Of a DNA stretch of 64,000 nt, positions 56,027 through 64,000 are shown in pieces. This DNA is from an uncultured Alphaproteobacteria bacterium. GTDB taxonomy: Bacteria; Pseudomonadota; Alphaproteobacteria; Rhodobacterales; Rhodobacteraceae. The position numbers were made by a program, and so were the translations under genes. A model generated the notes under the pieces. The model was not told the origin of the DNA. It saw only the letters and a program-made list of their open reading frames with translations, and did not search any database. The stretch spans positions 62,001-126,000 of the forward strand of contig CAKMYZ010000006.1 in NCBI GenBank assembly GCA_929200255.1. The letters run 5' to 3'. Positions within the stretch are counted from its first letter, which is position 1, and each line of letters starts with the position of its first letter.

Positions 56027-57421
56027 CTACATATGGATCACACGGTCGTAGGCATCCAGCACGCTTTCGTGCATCATCTCTGACAGGGTTGGGTGCGGAA
56101 AGACGGTGTTCATCAAATCCTCTTCCGTCGTCTCTAACTGACGGCCGACAACGTAACCCTGGATCAACTCCGTGACTTCGGCACCCACCATATGCGCACC
56201 CAGCAATTCGCCCGTCTTGGCGTCGAAGATCGTTTTGATCATGCCCTCAGGCTCGCCCAACGCTATCGCCTTCCCGTTGCCGATAAAGGGGAAACGGCCA
56301 ACTTTGATCTCGTAACCCAACTCCTTGGCTTTTGCCTCGGAATAGCCGACCGATGCCACCTGCGGATGACAATAGGTGCAGCCTGCAATGCTCTCTGGTT
56401 TGACTGGATGGGCGTGTTTGCCCGCAATCAGATCGGCCACCATAACACCTTCATGGCTGGCCTTATGGGCCAACCACGGCGCACCGGCGATATCGCCAAT
56501 GGCATAAAGGCCTTCAACACCGGTACGGCAGAATTCATCGGTCACAACATGGGTGCGATCGATCTTCACGCCCAGTGCCTCAAGGCCCAAACCTTCGACA
56601 TTGCCGACAATGCCCACAGCCGAAATGACCGTGTCAAACGTCATTTTTTCAACCTTGCCACCTGTCTCAATATGCGCGGTGACCTTGCCTTTGCCGCGAT
56701 CCAACTGCTTGACCATGGATTTCTCCATGATCTTCATGCCCTGTTTGACAAACTGCTTCTTGGCAAAGGCTGAAATCTCGGCGTCCTCAACCGGCAACAC
56801 GCGGTCCATGACCTCAACCACCGTCGTGTCAGCACCCAGCGTATTGTAAAAGCTCGCAAACTCAATTCCGATGGCACCAGAACCAATTACCAACAGTTTC
56901 TTGGGCATCTTCTTGGGCTCAAGCGCGTGTTTGTAGGTCCAGACCAGGTCGCCATCCGCCTCGAGCCCCGGCAATTCGCGGGCGCGGGCACCAGTGGCCA
57001 GCACGATGTTCTTGGCCGTCAACGCCTCCGTGCCCTTGTCACCTTTGACAGAAACCTTGCCCTTGGCGGGGATCGTAGCCTCGCCCATGAAGACCGTGAC
57101 CTTGTTCTTCTTCATCAGGTGGCCAATGCCACCTGACAACTGACCCGCAACGGCGCGACTGCGCTTGACCACGGCACCCAGATCATAGTCAACGCCTGTC
57201 GCCTTGAGGCCGAACTCCTTGGCCCGTTGCATCAGATGGAAGACTTCAGAGGACCGCAACATCGCTTTGGTCGGGATACATCCCCAGTTCAGGCAAATGC
57301 CGCCCAGATGCTCGCGCTCAACAATGGCAACTTTCATCCCCAGCTGCGCACCACGGATCGCGGCCACATAACCGCCCGGCCCGGCACCAATTACAATCAG
57401 GTCAAAGTTCTGCGCTGCCAT
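56027..57421 (-). CDS. lpdA: Dihydrolipoyl dehydrogenase
   Basis: FAD enzyme (E3) that reoxidises lipoamide of 2-oxoacid dehydrogenase or glycine-cleavage complexes. The ATG at 57421 follows GGAGG at 8 bases and gives 464 residues. It has GAGPGGYVAA (12-21), redox cysteines C43 and C48 in GGICLNWGC, a second nucleotide motif IGSGAIGIEFA, and the C-terminal HPTLSE with catalytic His. E1/E2 genes are not in the window. A palindrome lies about 25 bases upstream. Confidence 0.97.
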   Translation of the reverse strand: MAAQNFDLIVIGAGPGGYVAAIRGAQLGMKVAIVEREHLGGICLNWGCIPTKAMLRSSEVFHLMQRAKEFGLKATGVDYDLGAVVKRSRAVAGQLSGGIGHLMKKNKVTVFMGEATIPAKGKVSVKGDKGTEALTAKNIVLATGARARELPGLEADGDLVWTYKHALEPKKMPKKLLVIGSGAIGIEFASFYNTLGADTTVVEVMDRVLPVEDAEISAFAKKQFVKQGMKIMEKSMVKQLDRGKGKVTAHIETGGKVEKMTFDTVISAVGIVGNVEGLGLEALGVKIDRTHVVTDEFCRTGVEGLYAIGDIAGAPWLAHKASHEGVMVADLIAGKHAHPVKPESIAGCTYCHPQVASVGYSEAKAKELGYEIKVGRFPFIGNGKAIALGEPEGMIKTIFDAKTGELLGAHMVGAEVTELIQGYVVGRQLETTEEDLMNTVFPHPTLSEMMHESVLDAYDRVIHM

Positions 57422-57443
57422 CAGACGGCCCTCCAAATCCAAA

Positions 57444-57460
57444 TTTAGTTGAACACTAAA
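57444..57460. promoter_or_regulatory. Palindrome before lpdA
   Basis: TTTAGT-TGAAC-ACTAAA, a perfect 6-base inverted repeat with a 5-base centre, 23-39 bases before the lpdA ATG. It could be a MarR- or LysR-type operator. Only the repeat itself is certain. Confidence 0.45.
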
Positions 57461-57523
57461 CTATTTTTGAAAGGACCTCTAGTGACCTCAGGGCATATCA
57501 GCTACCCGATGGGCGCAAAGGGG

Positions 57524-58102
57524 CTATTCTGCGGCCTGCTGGGCCCGAATAGCCGCACCATAGCCACCCGCATCCAGAAAGGCCTGCTCGGCAGCGGTTG
57601 TCTTGCGACCCAAAACGTCATTGCGATAAGGGAACCGACCAAAATTGCGGATGACAGCACGATGTGCGCAGGCATGGTCGCGGTTGCTTTCGCCATCCTG
57701 CGGCATCCGGGTGTGGATCAGTCGGACGGCCCGGTCCTGATCGCAAAGGTTCTCTGCATGCATCAAGGGAAGGTAGAAAAACTGCCGCGCGGGCTCATCA
57801 ATCTTGAGGTCCCAATTACGGTCAATCGCCATCTTCGCCGCCGCCCGCGCCAGCGCATCGGTTGAAAACGCCTCGCAATTGTCGCGGAACATATTGCGGG
57901 GGAACTGATCCGTTAGGATGATATAGGCGAGCGTGCCAGATGGATAGGTTAGCCAAAGGCCCAATGCCCCGTCAGTAGCCTGCTGCCATGTGCTCTTGAA
58001 TTTCTCTGTGATCCTGGCGTCAAACGCCGGGTCCGATTTATACCAATCCGCTGGAGAACATTCATCCAACCAGAACGCCAACACCTCGTCGGGGGTTACC
58101 AC
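57524..58102 (-). CDS. DUF924 family protein
   Basis: A 192-residue cytosolic protein of the DUF924 family (tetratricopeptide-like alpha helices; function not established). Family marks are EVLAFWLDECSP at the N-terminus, LILTDQFPRNMFR-like ILTDQFPRNMFRD near residue 63-75, and the FYLPLMHAE segment near 109. The C-terminus HRAVIRNFGRFPYRN is also typical. It lies between lpdA and the MFS gene on the same strand. Confidence 0.88.
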   Translation of the reverse strand: MVTPDEVLAFWLDECSPADWYKSDPAFDARITEKFKSTWQQATDGALGLWLTYPSGTLAYIILTDQFPRNMFRDNCEAFSTDALARAAAKMAIDRNWDLKIDEPARQFFYLPLMHAENLCDQDRAVRLIHTRMPQDGESNRDHACAHRAVIRNFGRFPYRNDVLGRKTTAAEQAFLDAGGYGAAIRAQQAAE

Positions 58103-58250
58103 GGCACCACTCCTTGATGGTTCATTAACCTGTTACAATTCGAAGCAGAGAACCCCTGCCCTGACAAGGGGGAAGTTTCAAAATTCATTCACCGTTTCTT
58201 TCGATGTGACATCTTGAGTGACCTTGCGCCACTTATCGCGCCTGATCTGC

Positions 58251-59501
58251 CTATTCATCATCCTCTGCACCATCCAAATAAATCTCTTGCGCCAATTCAA
58301 CGACAACGGTCGAGGAGGCAGCCGACACCGGCACATAGCTGCTTTGCTCGTCTTCCCAATCAGTGCTGGTGCGTTGCGTCGTGCGATACAAGCCGTAAAA
58401 ACCAACAGCAAACAACAAGGACGCCGTGAACAGCCAGAAACCATTCACCCCAATGACATCCATCATCACGCCGACCGTCAATGGCCCGGCAATCGCGCCA
58501 ACCCCATTGATAAACAGCAGCCCGCCAGAGGCCGAGGCCATATCTTCACGATCAAGCCGGTCATTGGCATAAGCCAAGAGAAGTGCGTAAAGCGGGTTCG
58601 AGGTTCCGCCGACAATCGCGCCGCTTACGATGATGATCAGAAGATTGCCCGGCAGGACAAACGCGAGCATTGACCCCGCCGCGCCAATCATAGCAACCCA
58701 AACAATCAGGACGCGGCGGTCCATCCGGTCAGACAGCCACCCGATTGGGTATTGCAGGACAAGCGCCGCAACATAGATCGCCGAAACAAAGAACGAAATC
58801 TCGCCCACGCTCAGCCCTGCCTGGCTACCGTAAACAGCCGACATGCCAAACTGTGCCGAGAATACACCGCCCAACATGAACATGCCGACACAAGCCAATG
58901 GCGATGCGGTGATCAGGTCTTTCATCTTCATTGGTTTGGTTGCCTCAAACGCGGGCATCGGGCGCGCGGACAACAACACCGGCGCAAAGGCCAGCGAGAC
59001 GAGGATCGAGGGAATGATGAATAGCACATAGCCAGACACGTCACCCCGGCTCACGATCCACTGCGCAAAGACGATGCCCGCCATCTGCACGATCATGTAA
59101 AGCGACAGCGACTTACCGCGGTTTTCATTGCTGGAGGCATCGTTCAGCCAGCTTTCGGCGGTGATATAGACCCCACAAAAACAAAACCCGATAATGACGC
59201 GGCCAATGGCCCAGGCCCAAGGTTCGATCAAAACCGGGTAAGAGATCAACACCGCAGAAACAAGCGACCCCAGTGCCGCAAAAACCCGCACATGGCCAAC
59301 CCGGCGGATCAGTTCCGGCGTGAAGCGCGAACTGAACAAAAAGCCCAAGAAATACGCGGACATAACGATGGACAGCGCAAAGGTGCTGAACCCTTCCATA
59401 CCGCCGCGCAAGCCAAGAAGCGTGCCTTGCAGGCCGTTGCCGACCATCAACAGGAACATGCCAAGAAACAGCGCCCACGAGCCTGTAAACACTTGTATCA
59501 T
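58251..59501 (-). CDS. MFS transporter (YcaD-like)
   Basis: A 416-residue major facilitator with twelve expected membrane helices. AAGGG seven bases before the ATG at 59501 decides the start. Helices begin at WALFLGMFLLMVGNGLQG; a loop motif SDRMDRR between helices is typical of MFS. The C-terminus is short and acidic. It resembles the YcaD group, whose substrates are unknown. Its stop is 148 bases from the DUF924 gene start. Confidence 0.85.
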   Translation of the reverse strand: MIQVFTGSWALFLGMFLLMVGNGLQGTLLGLRGGMEGFSTFALSIVMSAYFLGFLFSSRFTPELIRRVGHVRVFAALGSLVSAVLISYPVLIEPWAWAIGRVIIGFCFCGVYITAESWLNDASSNENRGKSLSLYMIVQMAGIVFAQWIVSRGDVSGYVLFIIPSILVSLAFAPVLLSARPMPAFEATKPMKMKDLITASPLACVGMFMLGGVFSAQFGMSAVYGSQAGLSVGEISFFVSAIYVAALVLQYPIGWLSDRMDRRVLIVWVAMIGAAGSMLAFVLPGNLLIIIVSGAIVGGTSNPLYALLLAYANDRLDREDMASASGGLLFINGVGAIAGPLTVGVMMDVIGVNGFWLFTASLLFAVGFYGLYRTTQRTSTDWEDEQSSYVPVSAASSTVVVELAQEIYLDGAEDDE

Positions 59502-59595
59502 AGCGTGCCCTTTCACGGATCATATGAACCGCCTATCTCACGATTCGAATCCGACGACACCATATTTCAGCGACCACTTCGCGTCTGTTTGCGCC

Positions 59596-60648
59596 CTATC
59601 CCCGTGGCAGCAAAAGCGACGCATCCCCATAAGAGAAAAAGCGATACTCTTCGGCGATCGCATGGGCGTAAATAGCCTTGATCGTATCAACCCCCATCAG
59701 TGCCGACACCAGCATCATCAAGGTCGATTTCGGCAGATGAAAATTGGTCATCAACCCATCCGCCAGCTGAAACCGGAAGCCCGGCACAATGAAGATATCT
59801 GTCGACCCCGTCCAGGGCTGCGTGACGCCGTCTTCTGCCGCACTCTCAATCAGCCGCAGCGCTGTTGTGCCAACCGGAATGATGCGCCCGCCTGCGGCCT
59901 TCGTGGCGTTGATCTCTGCGGCGGCTTGTGCTGTGACTTCGCCCCATTCCGCATGCATCTTGTGTTCTGTGACATCATCGACCTTGACCGGCAGGAACGT
60001 CCCCGCCCCCACATGCAAAGTCACATGGGTGAACTGGACGCCGCGCGCGCGCAAGGCCTCAAGCAGAGGGCCATCAAAATGCAATGACGCCGTGGGGGCC
60101 GCCACCGCGCCGGCATGGTGCGCCCAATAGGTCTGGTAGTCTTGCTTGTCAGCTTCGTCGGCCGGACGTTTCGCAGCAATGTAAGGTGGCAAGGGCATTG
60201 CCCCCACTTCGGCCAAGGCCGCATCAAAATCATCCCCTGTTAGGTTGAACCGCAATTGGCCCTGCCCGTCAGCGCGGCCTGTCACCTCTGCGGATAGCGC
60301 ATCCGAGAACACGATCACTTCGCCATCGCGCACCTTCTTCAACGGCTTGATCAGCGCGGTCCACGTGCCATCCGCCTGTGGTTCCAGCAGAGTCACATCC
60401 ATGCGCGCGCTGGTCTTGCCTGCATCGCCAGATCGGTGTCTGGCCCCGGTCAGGCGTGCTGGAATGACCTTTGTGTCATTCAAAATCAGGCGGTCACCAG
60501 GTTGCAGAATATCCGGCAACTGATGCACGATCCGATCCGCGATCTGATCGACCTGCGCCAGCAGCAATCGCGCCGCCGAACGCGGGCGCGCCGGGCGCGT
60601 GGCAATCAGGTGCTCGGGCAGATCAAAATCAAAGGTACTCAGCTTCAT
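59596..60648 (-). CDS. queA: S-adenosylmethionine:tRNA ribosyltransferase-isomerase
   Basis: Adds the epoxycyclopentanediol group from SAM's ribose to 7-aminomethyl-7-deazaguanine in tRNA, giving epoxyqueuosine. The 350-residue length is normal. The start [19 protein letters not shown] and the [15 protein letters not shown] block near the C-terminus are diagnostic. TGT and other queuosine genes are not in the window. It overlaps the upstream AsmA-like gene by four bases. Confidence 0.95.
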   Translation of the reverse strand: MKLSTFDFDLPEHLIATRPARPRSAARLLLAQVDQIADRIVHQLPDILQPGDRLILNDTKVIPARLTGARHRSGDAGKTSARMDVTLLEPQADGTWTALIKPLKKVRDGEVIVFSDALSAEVTGRADGQGQLRFNLTGDDFDAALAEVGAMPLPPYIAAKRPADEADKQDYQTYWAHHAGAVAAPTASLHFDGPLLEALRARGVQFTHVTLHVGAGTFLPVKVDDVTEHKMHAEWGEVTAQAAAEINATKAAGGRIIPVGTTALRLIESAAEDGVTQPWTGSTDIFIVPGFRFQLADGLMTNFHLPKSTLMMLVSALMGVDTIKAIYAHAIAEEYRFFSYGDASLLLPRG

Positions 60649-63600
60649 TGCGACAGCTCTGGTGCCGGTCTGCGGAAGATTTCACGGAACATACCCGGTG
60701 TCAGGATCGACAGCGGGTTCACCGCAACGCGCGGCACATCCGAGGTGCCGCCAACGGTGAAATTGAAGCCAATCAGCCCCTCGCCGCGACGGGTCAGAAA
60801 AGAACCGATGCTATTCACAAAGTAAAATGGTGACACAACGCCCTGCAGATCAATCTGTTTGTTGGCGAGCGTGTAAATCCCGTCGACCGAAATGCCAAGC
60901 CCCGGCCCCACCGCACTGGCCTCGGACACGATGACCTGCTGCGGGGTCAGGCGGAAACGCGCATCAACTTCATCAAAAACAAGGCCCTGACCATCCAGCT
61001 GCTGTAGCAACCCAACACCGCTGATCGCGTTAAGAAGGGCCGCCATCGCCGGGGCATCGGTTACGCGGATATCGCGAATGTCCAGGAAACCATCAAATGT
61101 CCCGGCAGCAACCGCAGGTAAAAGGGTCAGGTCGATGGCGCCACCGCGCGCATTCTGTGTCAAACCTGCCGCACGCAACACCGCGCCCGCATCATCACTG
61201 CGCAATCGCACGGCAGAGCGCCCATCGCGCGGTGCCACGGCCCCACGCACCGGCGCCGCACCATTGAGCTGACCGCTGAATTCACCACGAAACCCGCCTT
61301 GCCCGCGAAAGTCACCCCTGAAATCCGTCAGGGCAATGCCTTCGCTGATCTGCAACCGATCCAAGGCAATCGTCACCGGACCGCTCTCGCCCTGCCCGGC
61401 CCCAAAACGCGCGCCACGCAAGTCAAGTGTCCCACCGCCAATCGTCACACCGACAGTCAGGCCTGCCCCGCGTCCCGAAAGCGTAATCGGCGCGTTCAGC
61501 CAATTCCCCAAACGGACGCGCGAAAAGACGGCGCTTCCCAGCTGACCACTGTCATCAAGGTTGATCCACCCAGAGGCCTCTAGCCCGCCGCCTGCGATTT
61601 CCAGCGTGCCAATCGATGGCACCGGCCCCAACGTACCTGCAACCAAAAGGCTGCCAGAGGCAGCCGGCGGTTTCGACCAGCCGACGGCGGGTATGGCGAC
61701 GCTCATGCCAACCAGATCAGAGCTGAGACTGAATTGAGGTGCCAGCGCGGGCAAAAGATCGATCTGCAACGCACCGCGACCACGGCCGCCGAAAGTGCCG
61801 GGGGGCAATGCAATATCAAATTCATCCAGAAAATCCTGCGACAGGCTCACATCCGCCTCAACCCGGCTGCCGGGCCTTTCCGGATCACCGAACCGCTGTT
61901 CCCATGCGCCATTGGCAGAAACCCCACCGACGCGCACCGGGCCAGACACGCGCACGCCCTGTCGCGTCGCCGTCACATCCAGCCGGGGCGCAATGAATTG
62001 CCGGTCAGGCAGCAGCGTGGCACTGCGCACCCCAACCAGCACAGAGGCAATCTCAACTGCGATGTCATCCATCGCGGGTCGCGGCTCCAGCGGCCAGATG
62101 ATCTGCCCGTCGGTCAAGGCCCGCCCTTCGGCCAGCCTGACAGGCAGGTTCGCTTTGTCGAGGAATGCGAAGGGCGGTTGATTTAGCACCGACAATGATG
62201 CGGTGATCGAACCATCCACCTGAAGGTCCAGGATGGCGGGGGACGGGCGCTGACGCAGATCCACAACCGTGAAATGCGACCCCGCCATTTGCAGCGGTCC
62301 GCCCTCCGGGGCCAGCACCGTACCATCGTCAAGGCTGACCACAAACTGATGGTCTGCTATGCTGGCCACACCTGTGGCGCCCCTGATTGGGGGCACATGG
62401 CGCAGAAATTTGATGGTCGTGTCAGCAAATTCAAACCCGAACGCGGTGCGGGTCACCTGTTCGGGCGCGATCCGCACCCCTGTGGACAGGTTGAACAAAC
62501 GCCCTTCGCTGACATTTTCCGAGAACCACTTGCGCGTGCGTGGTTTCATGGTGAGCGGCCAGAAGTCCAGCAAACGCTCAGGCACGATCTGGTCGATTTC
62601 TGCGTCCACCGACACGCGCCAGCCGACATCCGTCGCCGCCGCCTCGCCCTTGGCGATCATGCGGGTATCACCGTCAATGATGACGGCCTGCCCCAACTCA
62701 ACCGCAAAAGGGTCAAAGCGAAAGCGCAGGTCAACGGCGGCCTGCGGCACTTGCGGGGCAACGTCAAAGAATCCAGGTGGATTGATGGCAACGTCCCGGA
62801 GCTGAAACTGCGCCAGCAAGGCGCGCGGCAGACCCGCTCGAAATTCACGCAGGTAAGCATCACCTTCGGCGGCAAGGCTGCCCCATTCAGTCTCAAGGCT
62901 GATCTCACTGAATGAAATACGGTCGCGCACCGGATCATAACTGAAGTAAGCGCGGGCGGCATCAAAGGCGACAGGCCGGGTCGCGGGATTGGGTTGCAAG
63001 ACACCCTGCCCGATATCAAGCGACGCATTCAACGGGCCAAGCGCGCCTTCGTCATCCAGTTCCGTGCGCAGCGAGGCCGAAATCGGCGCATCCACATCGC
63101 GCAACCAGCTCAGCGCGGGGGATTGCGCCGCAATGTCGCTGGCCACGGCATCAGTCAGGTTCATCCCGATCTGTGCCGCACGGCTCCCGCGCGGGCTGAC
63201 ATAAGACAGGTTCACATTCGTCACCCCCGCACGCCCCGACAAAAGCGAGAAATTCCCCCGCAAGGATGTCTGGGCGTTGCGCAGATCAAGTGCGACCGTG
63301 CCGCCATCCACAATCCAGCTGCGGCCTGCGCGGGCATCATCGAAGTTGATGATCATCCCATCGGCACGCACGACCTCAAGCGCCTCCAGTACCGGGCGCT
63401 CAAACACCTGATCAAACTGGTCCAGCAATTCCGGCAGGCTCCGGGCACTACCCAGATCAGATCCACCGGTGGTCAGCGCAAATGACACATCCCCTTGCAC
63501 GTTTCGCCGCAGATTCACCTGCGCCCCGATCAGGCGCACCTCTTGCATTAACACCTCTTGCCGCAGGAGCAGTCCGCGCGGCGACATCAGCCCTTCAACA

Positions 63601-63947
63601 ACAGGCACACGGGTCAGGGTCAGCCCACCCTGATCGACCAAACGCGTATCCACAAGGCGCACCGTGGGATGCAGGTCGCGACCAATGCGCAGTGTGATCG
63701 TGCCGAAATCAAGCGTCGCCCCCTCCAGCACATCACCCGCGCGGGCCTCGATCCGCTCAGTAATCCAACTGGGGGCTGTAATCTCACGGTCAATGACCAT
63801 CACCGCAGCGGCCGCGAGAAAAACCAGCGGCAGCAAACACACCACAAAACCCGCGCGCAGCCAGAACAGCCACTTTGACATGGCGCTGGCCCGCCTGCGC
63901 TTGGGGCCCGGTTTTTCAGGCTTTTCGGGTTCGCTGTCTTCGGTCAT
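60645..63947 (-). CDS. AsmA-like/DUF3971 envelope protein
   Basis: A 1100-residue protein with one N-terminal membrane helix (about 25-50, [20 protein letters not shown]) and a very long periplasmic beta-rich body. The middle carries a DUF3971 type region and the C-terminus an AsmA-like domain ([20 protein letters not shown]), as in YhdP and TamB-related proteins. Such proteins are proposed to bridge the membranes and move phospholipids. Overlaps queA by four bases. The full gene is inside the window; the last 53 bases are its upstream region. Confidence 0.75.
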   Translation of the reverse strand: MTEDSEPEKPEKPGPKRRRASAMSKWLFWLRAGFVVCLLPLVFLAAAAVMVIDREITAPSWITERIEARAGDVLEGATLDFGTITLRIGRDLHPTVRLVDTRLVDQGGLTLTRVPVVEGLMSPRGLLLRQEVLMQEVRLIGAQVNLRRNVQGDVSFALTTGGSDLGSARSLPELLDQFDQVFERPVLEALEVVRADGMIINFDDARAGRSWIVDGGTVALDLRNAQTSLRGNFSLLSGRAGVTNVNLSYVSPRGSRAAQIGMNLTDAVASDIAAQSPALSWLRDVDAPISASLRTELDDEGALGPLNASLDIGQGVLQPNPATRPVAFDAARAYFSYDPVRDRISFSEISLETEWGSLAAEGDAYLREFRAGLPRALLAQFQLRDVAINPPGFFDVAPQVPQAAVDLRFRFDPFAVELGQAVIIDGDTRMIAKGEAAATDVGWRVSVDAEIDQIVPERLLDFWPLTMKPRTRKWFSENVSEGRLFNLSTGVRIAPEQVTRTAFGFEFADTTIKFLRHVPPIRGATGVASIADHQFVVSLDDGTVLAPEGGPLQMAGSHFTVVDLRQRPSPAILDLQVDGSITASLSVLNQPPFAFLDKANLPVRLAEGRALTDGQIIWPLEPRPAMDDIAVEIASVLVGVRSATLLPDRQFIAPRLDVTATRQGVRVSGPVRVGGVSANGAWEQRFGDPERPGSRVEADVSLSQDFLDEFDIALPPGTFGGRGRGALQIDLLPALAPQFSLSSDLVGMSVAIPAVGWSKPPAASGSLLVAGTLGPVPSIGTLEIAGGGLEASGWINLDDSGQLGSAVFSRVRLGNWLNAPITLSGRGAGLTVGVTIGGGTLDLRGARFGAGQGESGPVTIALDRLQISEGIALTDFRGDFRGQGGFRGEFSGQLNGAAPVRGAVAPRDGRSAVRLRSDDAGAVLRAAGLTQNARGGAIDLTLLPAVAAGTFDGFLDIRDIRVTDAPAMAALLNAISGVGLLQQLDGQGLVFDEVDARFRLTPQQVIVSEASAVGPGLGISVDGIYTLANKQIDLQGVVSPFYFVNSIGSFLTRRGEGLIGFNFTVGGTSDVPRVAVNPLSILTPGMFREIFRRPAPELSQ

Positions 63948-64000
63948 CGGCTTTTCTGTTCAGGCCACCCCTTTATCTTTCATGGAACGGGGCTAAAACA

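Noticed and set aside
1..64000. CRISPR arrays, insertion sequences and rRNA genes
   Set aside because: No regularly spaced repeats, transposase-like proteins or rRNA sequence were seen on either strand.

Overview
The window looks like a chromosomal segment of a marine-type member of the Rhodobacteraceae (Roseobacter group, Alphaproteobacteria). This is inferred from protein content and gene order, not from a database search. The main clues are the block trpG-trpD-trpC-moaC-moeA-lexA with a GAAC-N7-GAAC LexA box, the order argC-ccmE-(lysis genes)-ccmF-ccmH, two gap paralogues flanking a tiny membrane ORF, single-chain indolepyruvate oxidoreductase, and moderately high GC. Nearly all genes are housekeeping or core metabolic, densely packed, often with 1-4 base overlaps. 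I see no insertion sequence, CRISPR array, rRNA or intact prophage.

Layout. 0-3.7 kb: a CtrA-like site, tRNA-Pro(UGG), a DUF192 protein, a double cold-shock-domain protein, pdxH, then fabI and gpt. 3.7-15.6 kb: an aminotransferase, a PpiD/SurA-type chaperone, trpE, a convergent envelope polysaccharide-deacetylase-like protein, then trpG-trpD-uracil-DNA glycosylase-trpC-moaC-moeA and SOS-controlled lexA. 15.6-23 kb: comEC, gltX, gltA, an acetyltransferase, a DUF2087 protein and a PaaG-like crotonase. 22.7-28 kb: cytochrome c maturation genes ccmH, ccmF and ccmE plus argC. Inserted in this operon is a three-gene lysis cassette: GH108 endolysin, three-TM GTA-type holin and an XhlA-like protein. 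28-34.3 kb: murI, an acyltransferase, indolepyruvate oxidoreductase and its divergent LysR regulator. 34.3-38.6 kb: a candidate sRNA, purL, a BolA/IbaG-small membrane protein-Grx4 cluster, and zapA with a coiled-coil partner. 38.7-43.9 kb: transketolase, a JAMM-like DUF4329 lipoprotein, gap1, a 47-aa ORF and gap2. 44-51.4 kb: a hydrolase, coaD, a CBS protein, then a LysR regulator divergent from a complete-looking valine (isobutyryl-CoA to methylmalonate semialdehyde) operon. 51.5-64 kb: uvrA, a membrane/periplasmic pair, lpdA, DUF924, an MFS transporter, queA and a giant AsmA-like protein.

The most interesting system is the lysis cassette at 25164-26462. Its holin matches the family known for release of gene transfer agents (GTA), the phage-derived particles of Rhodobacterales. 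Here the cassette is transcriptionally embedded among cytochrome c maturation genes, far from any capsid genes in view. Other recurring structures are a 36-bp intergenic repeat (three close copies and one distant) placed just after stop codons, a two-hairpin element after trpE and gap1, related palindromic operators before both gap genes, and inverted repeats before fabI, the crotonase, lpdA, mmsA and the indolepyruvate oxidoreductase.

Start codons were re-chosen where the longest reading frame ran past a better ribosome binding site. All functions are assigned by reading motifs by eye.
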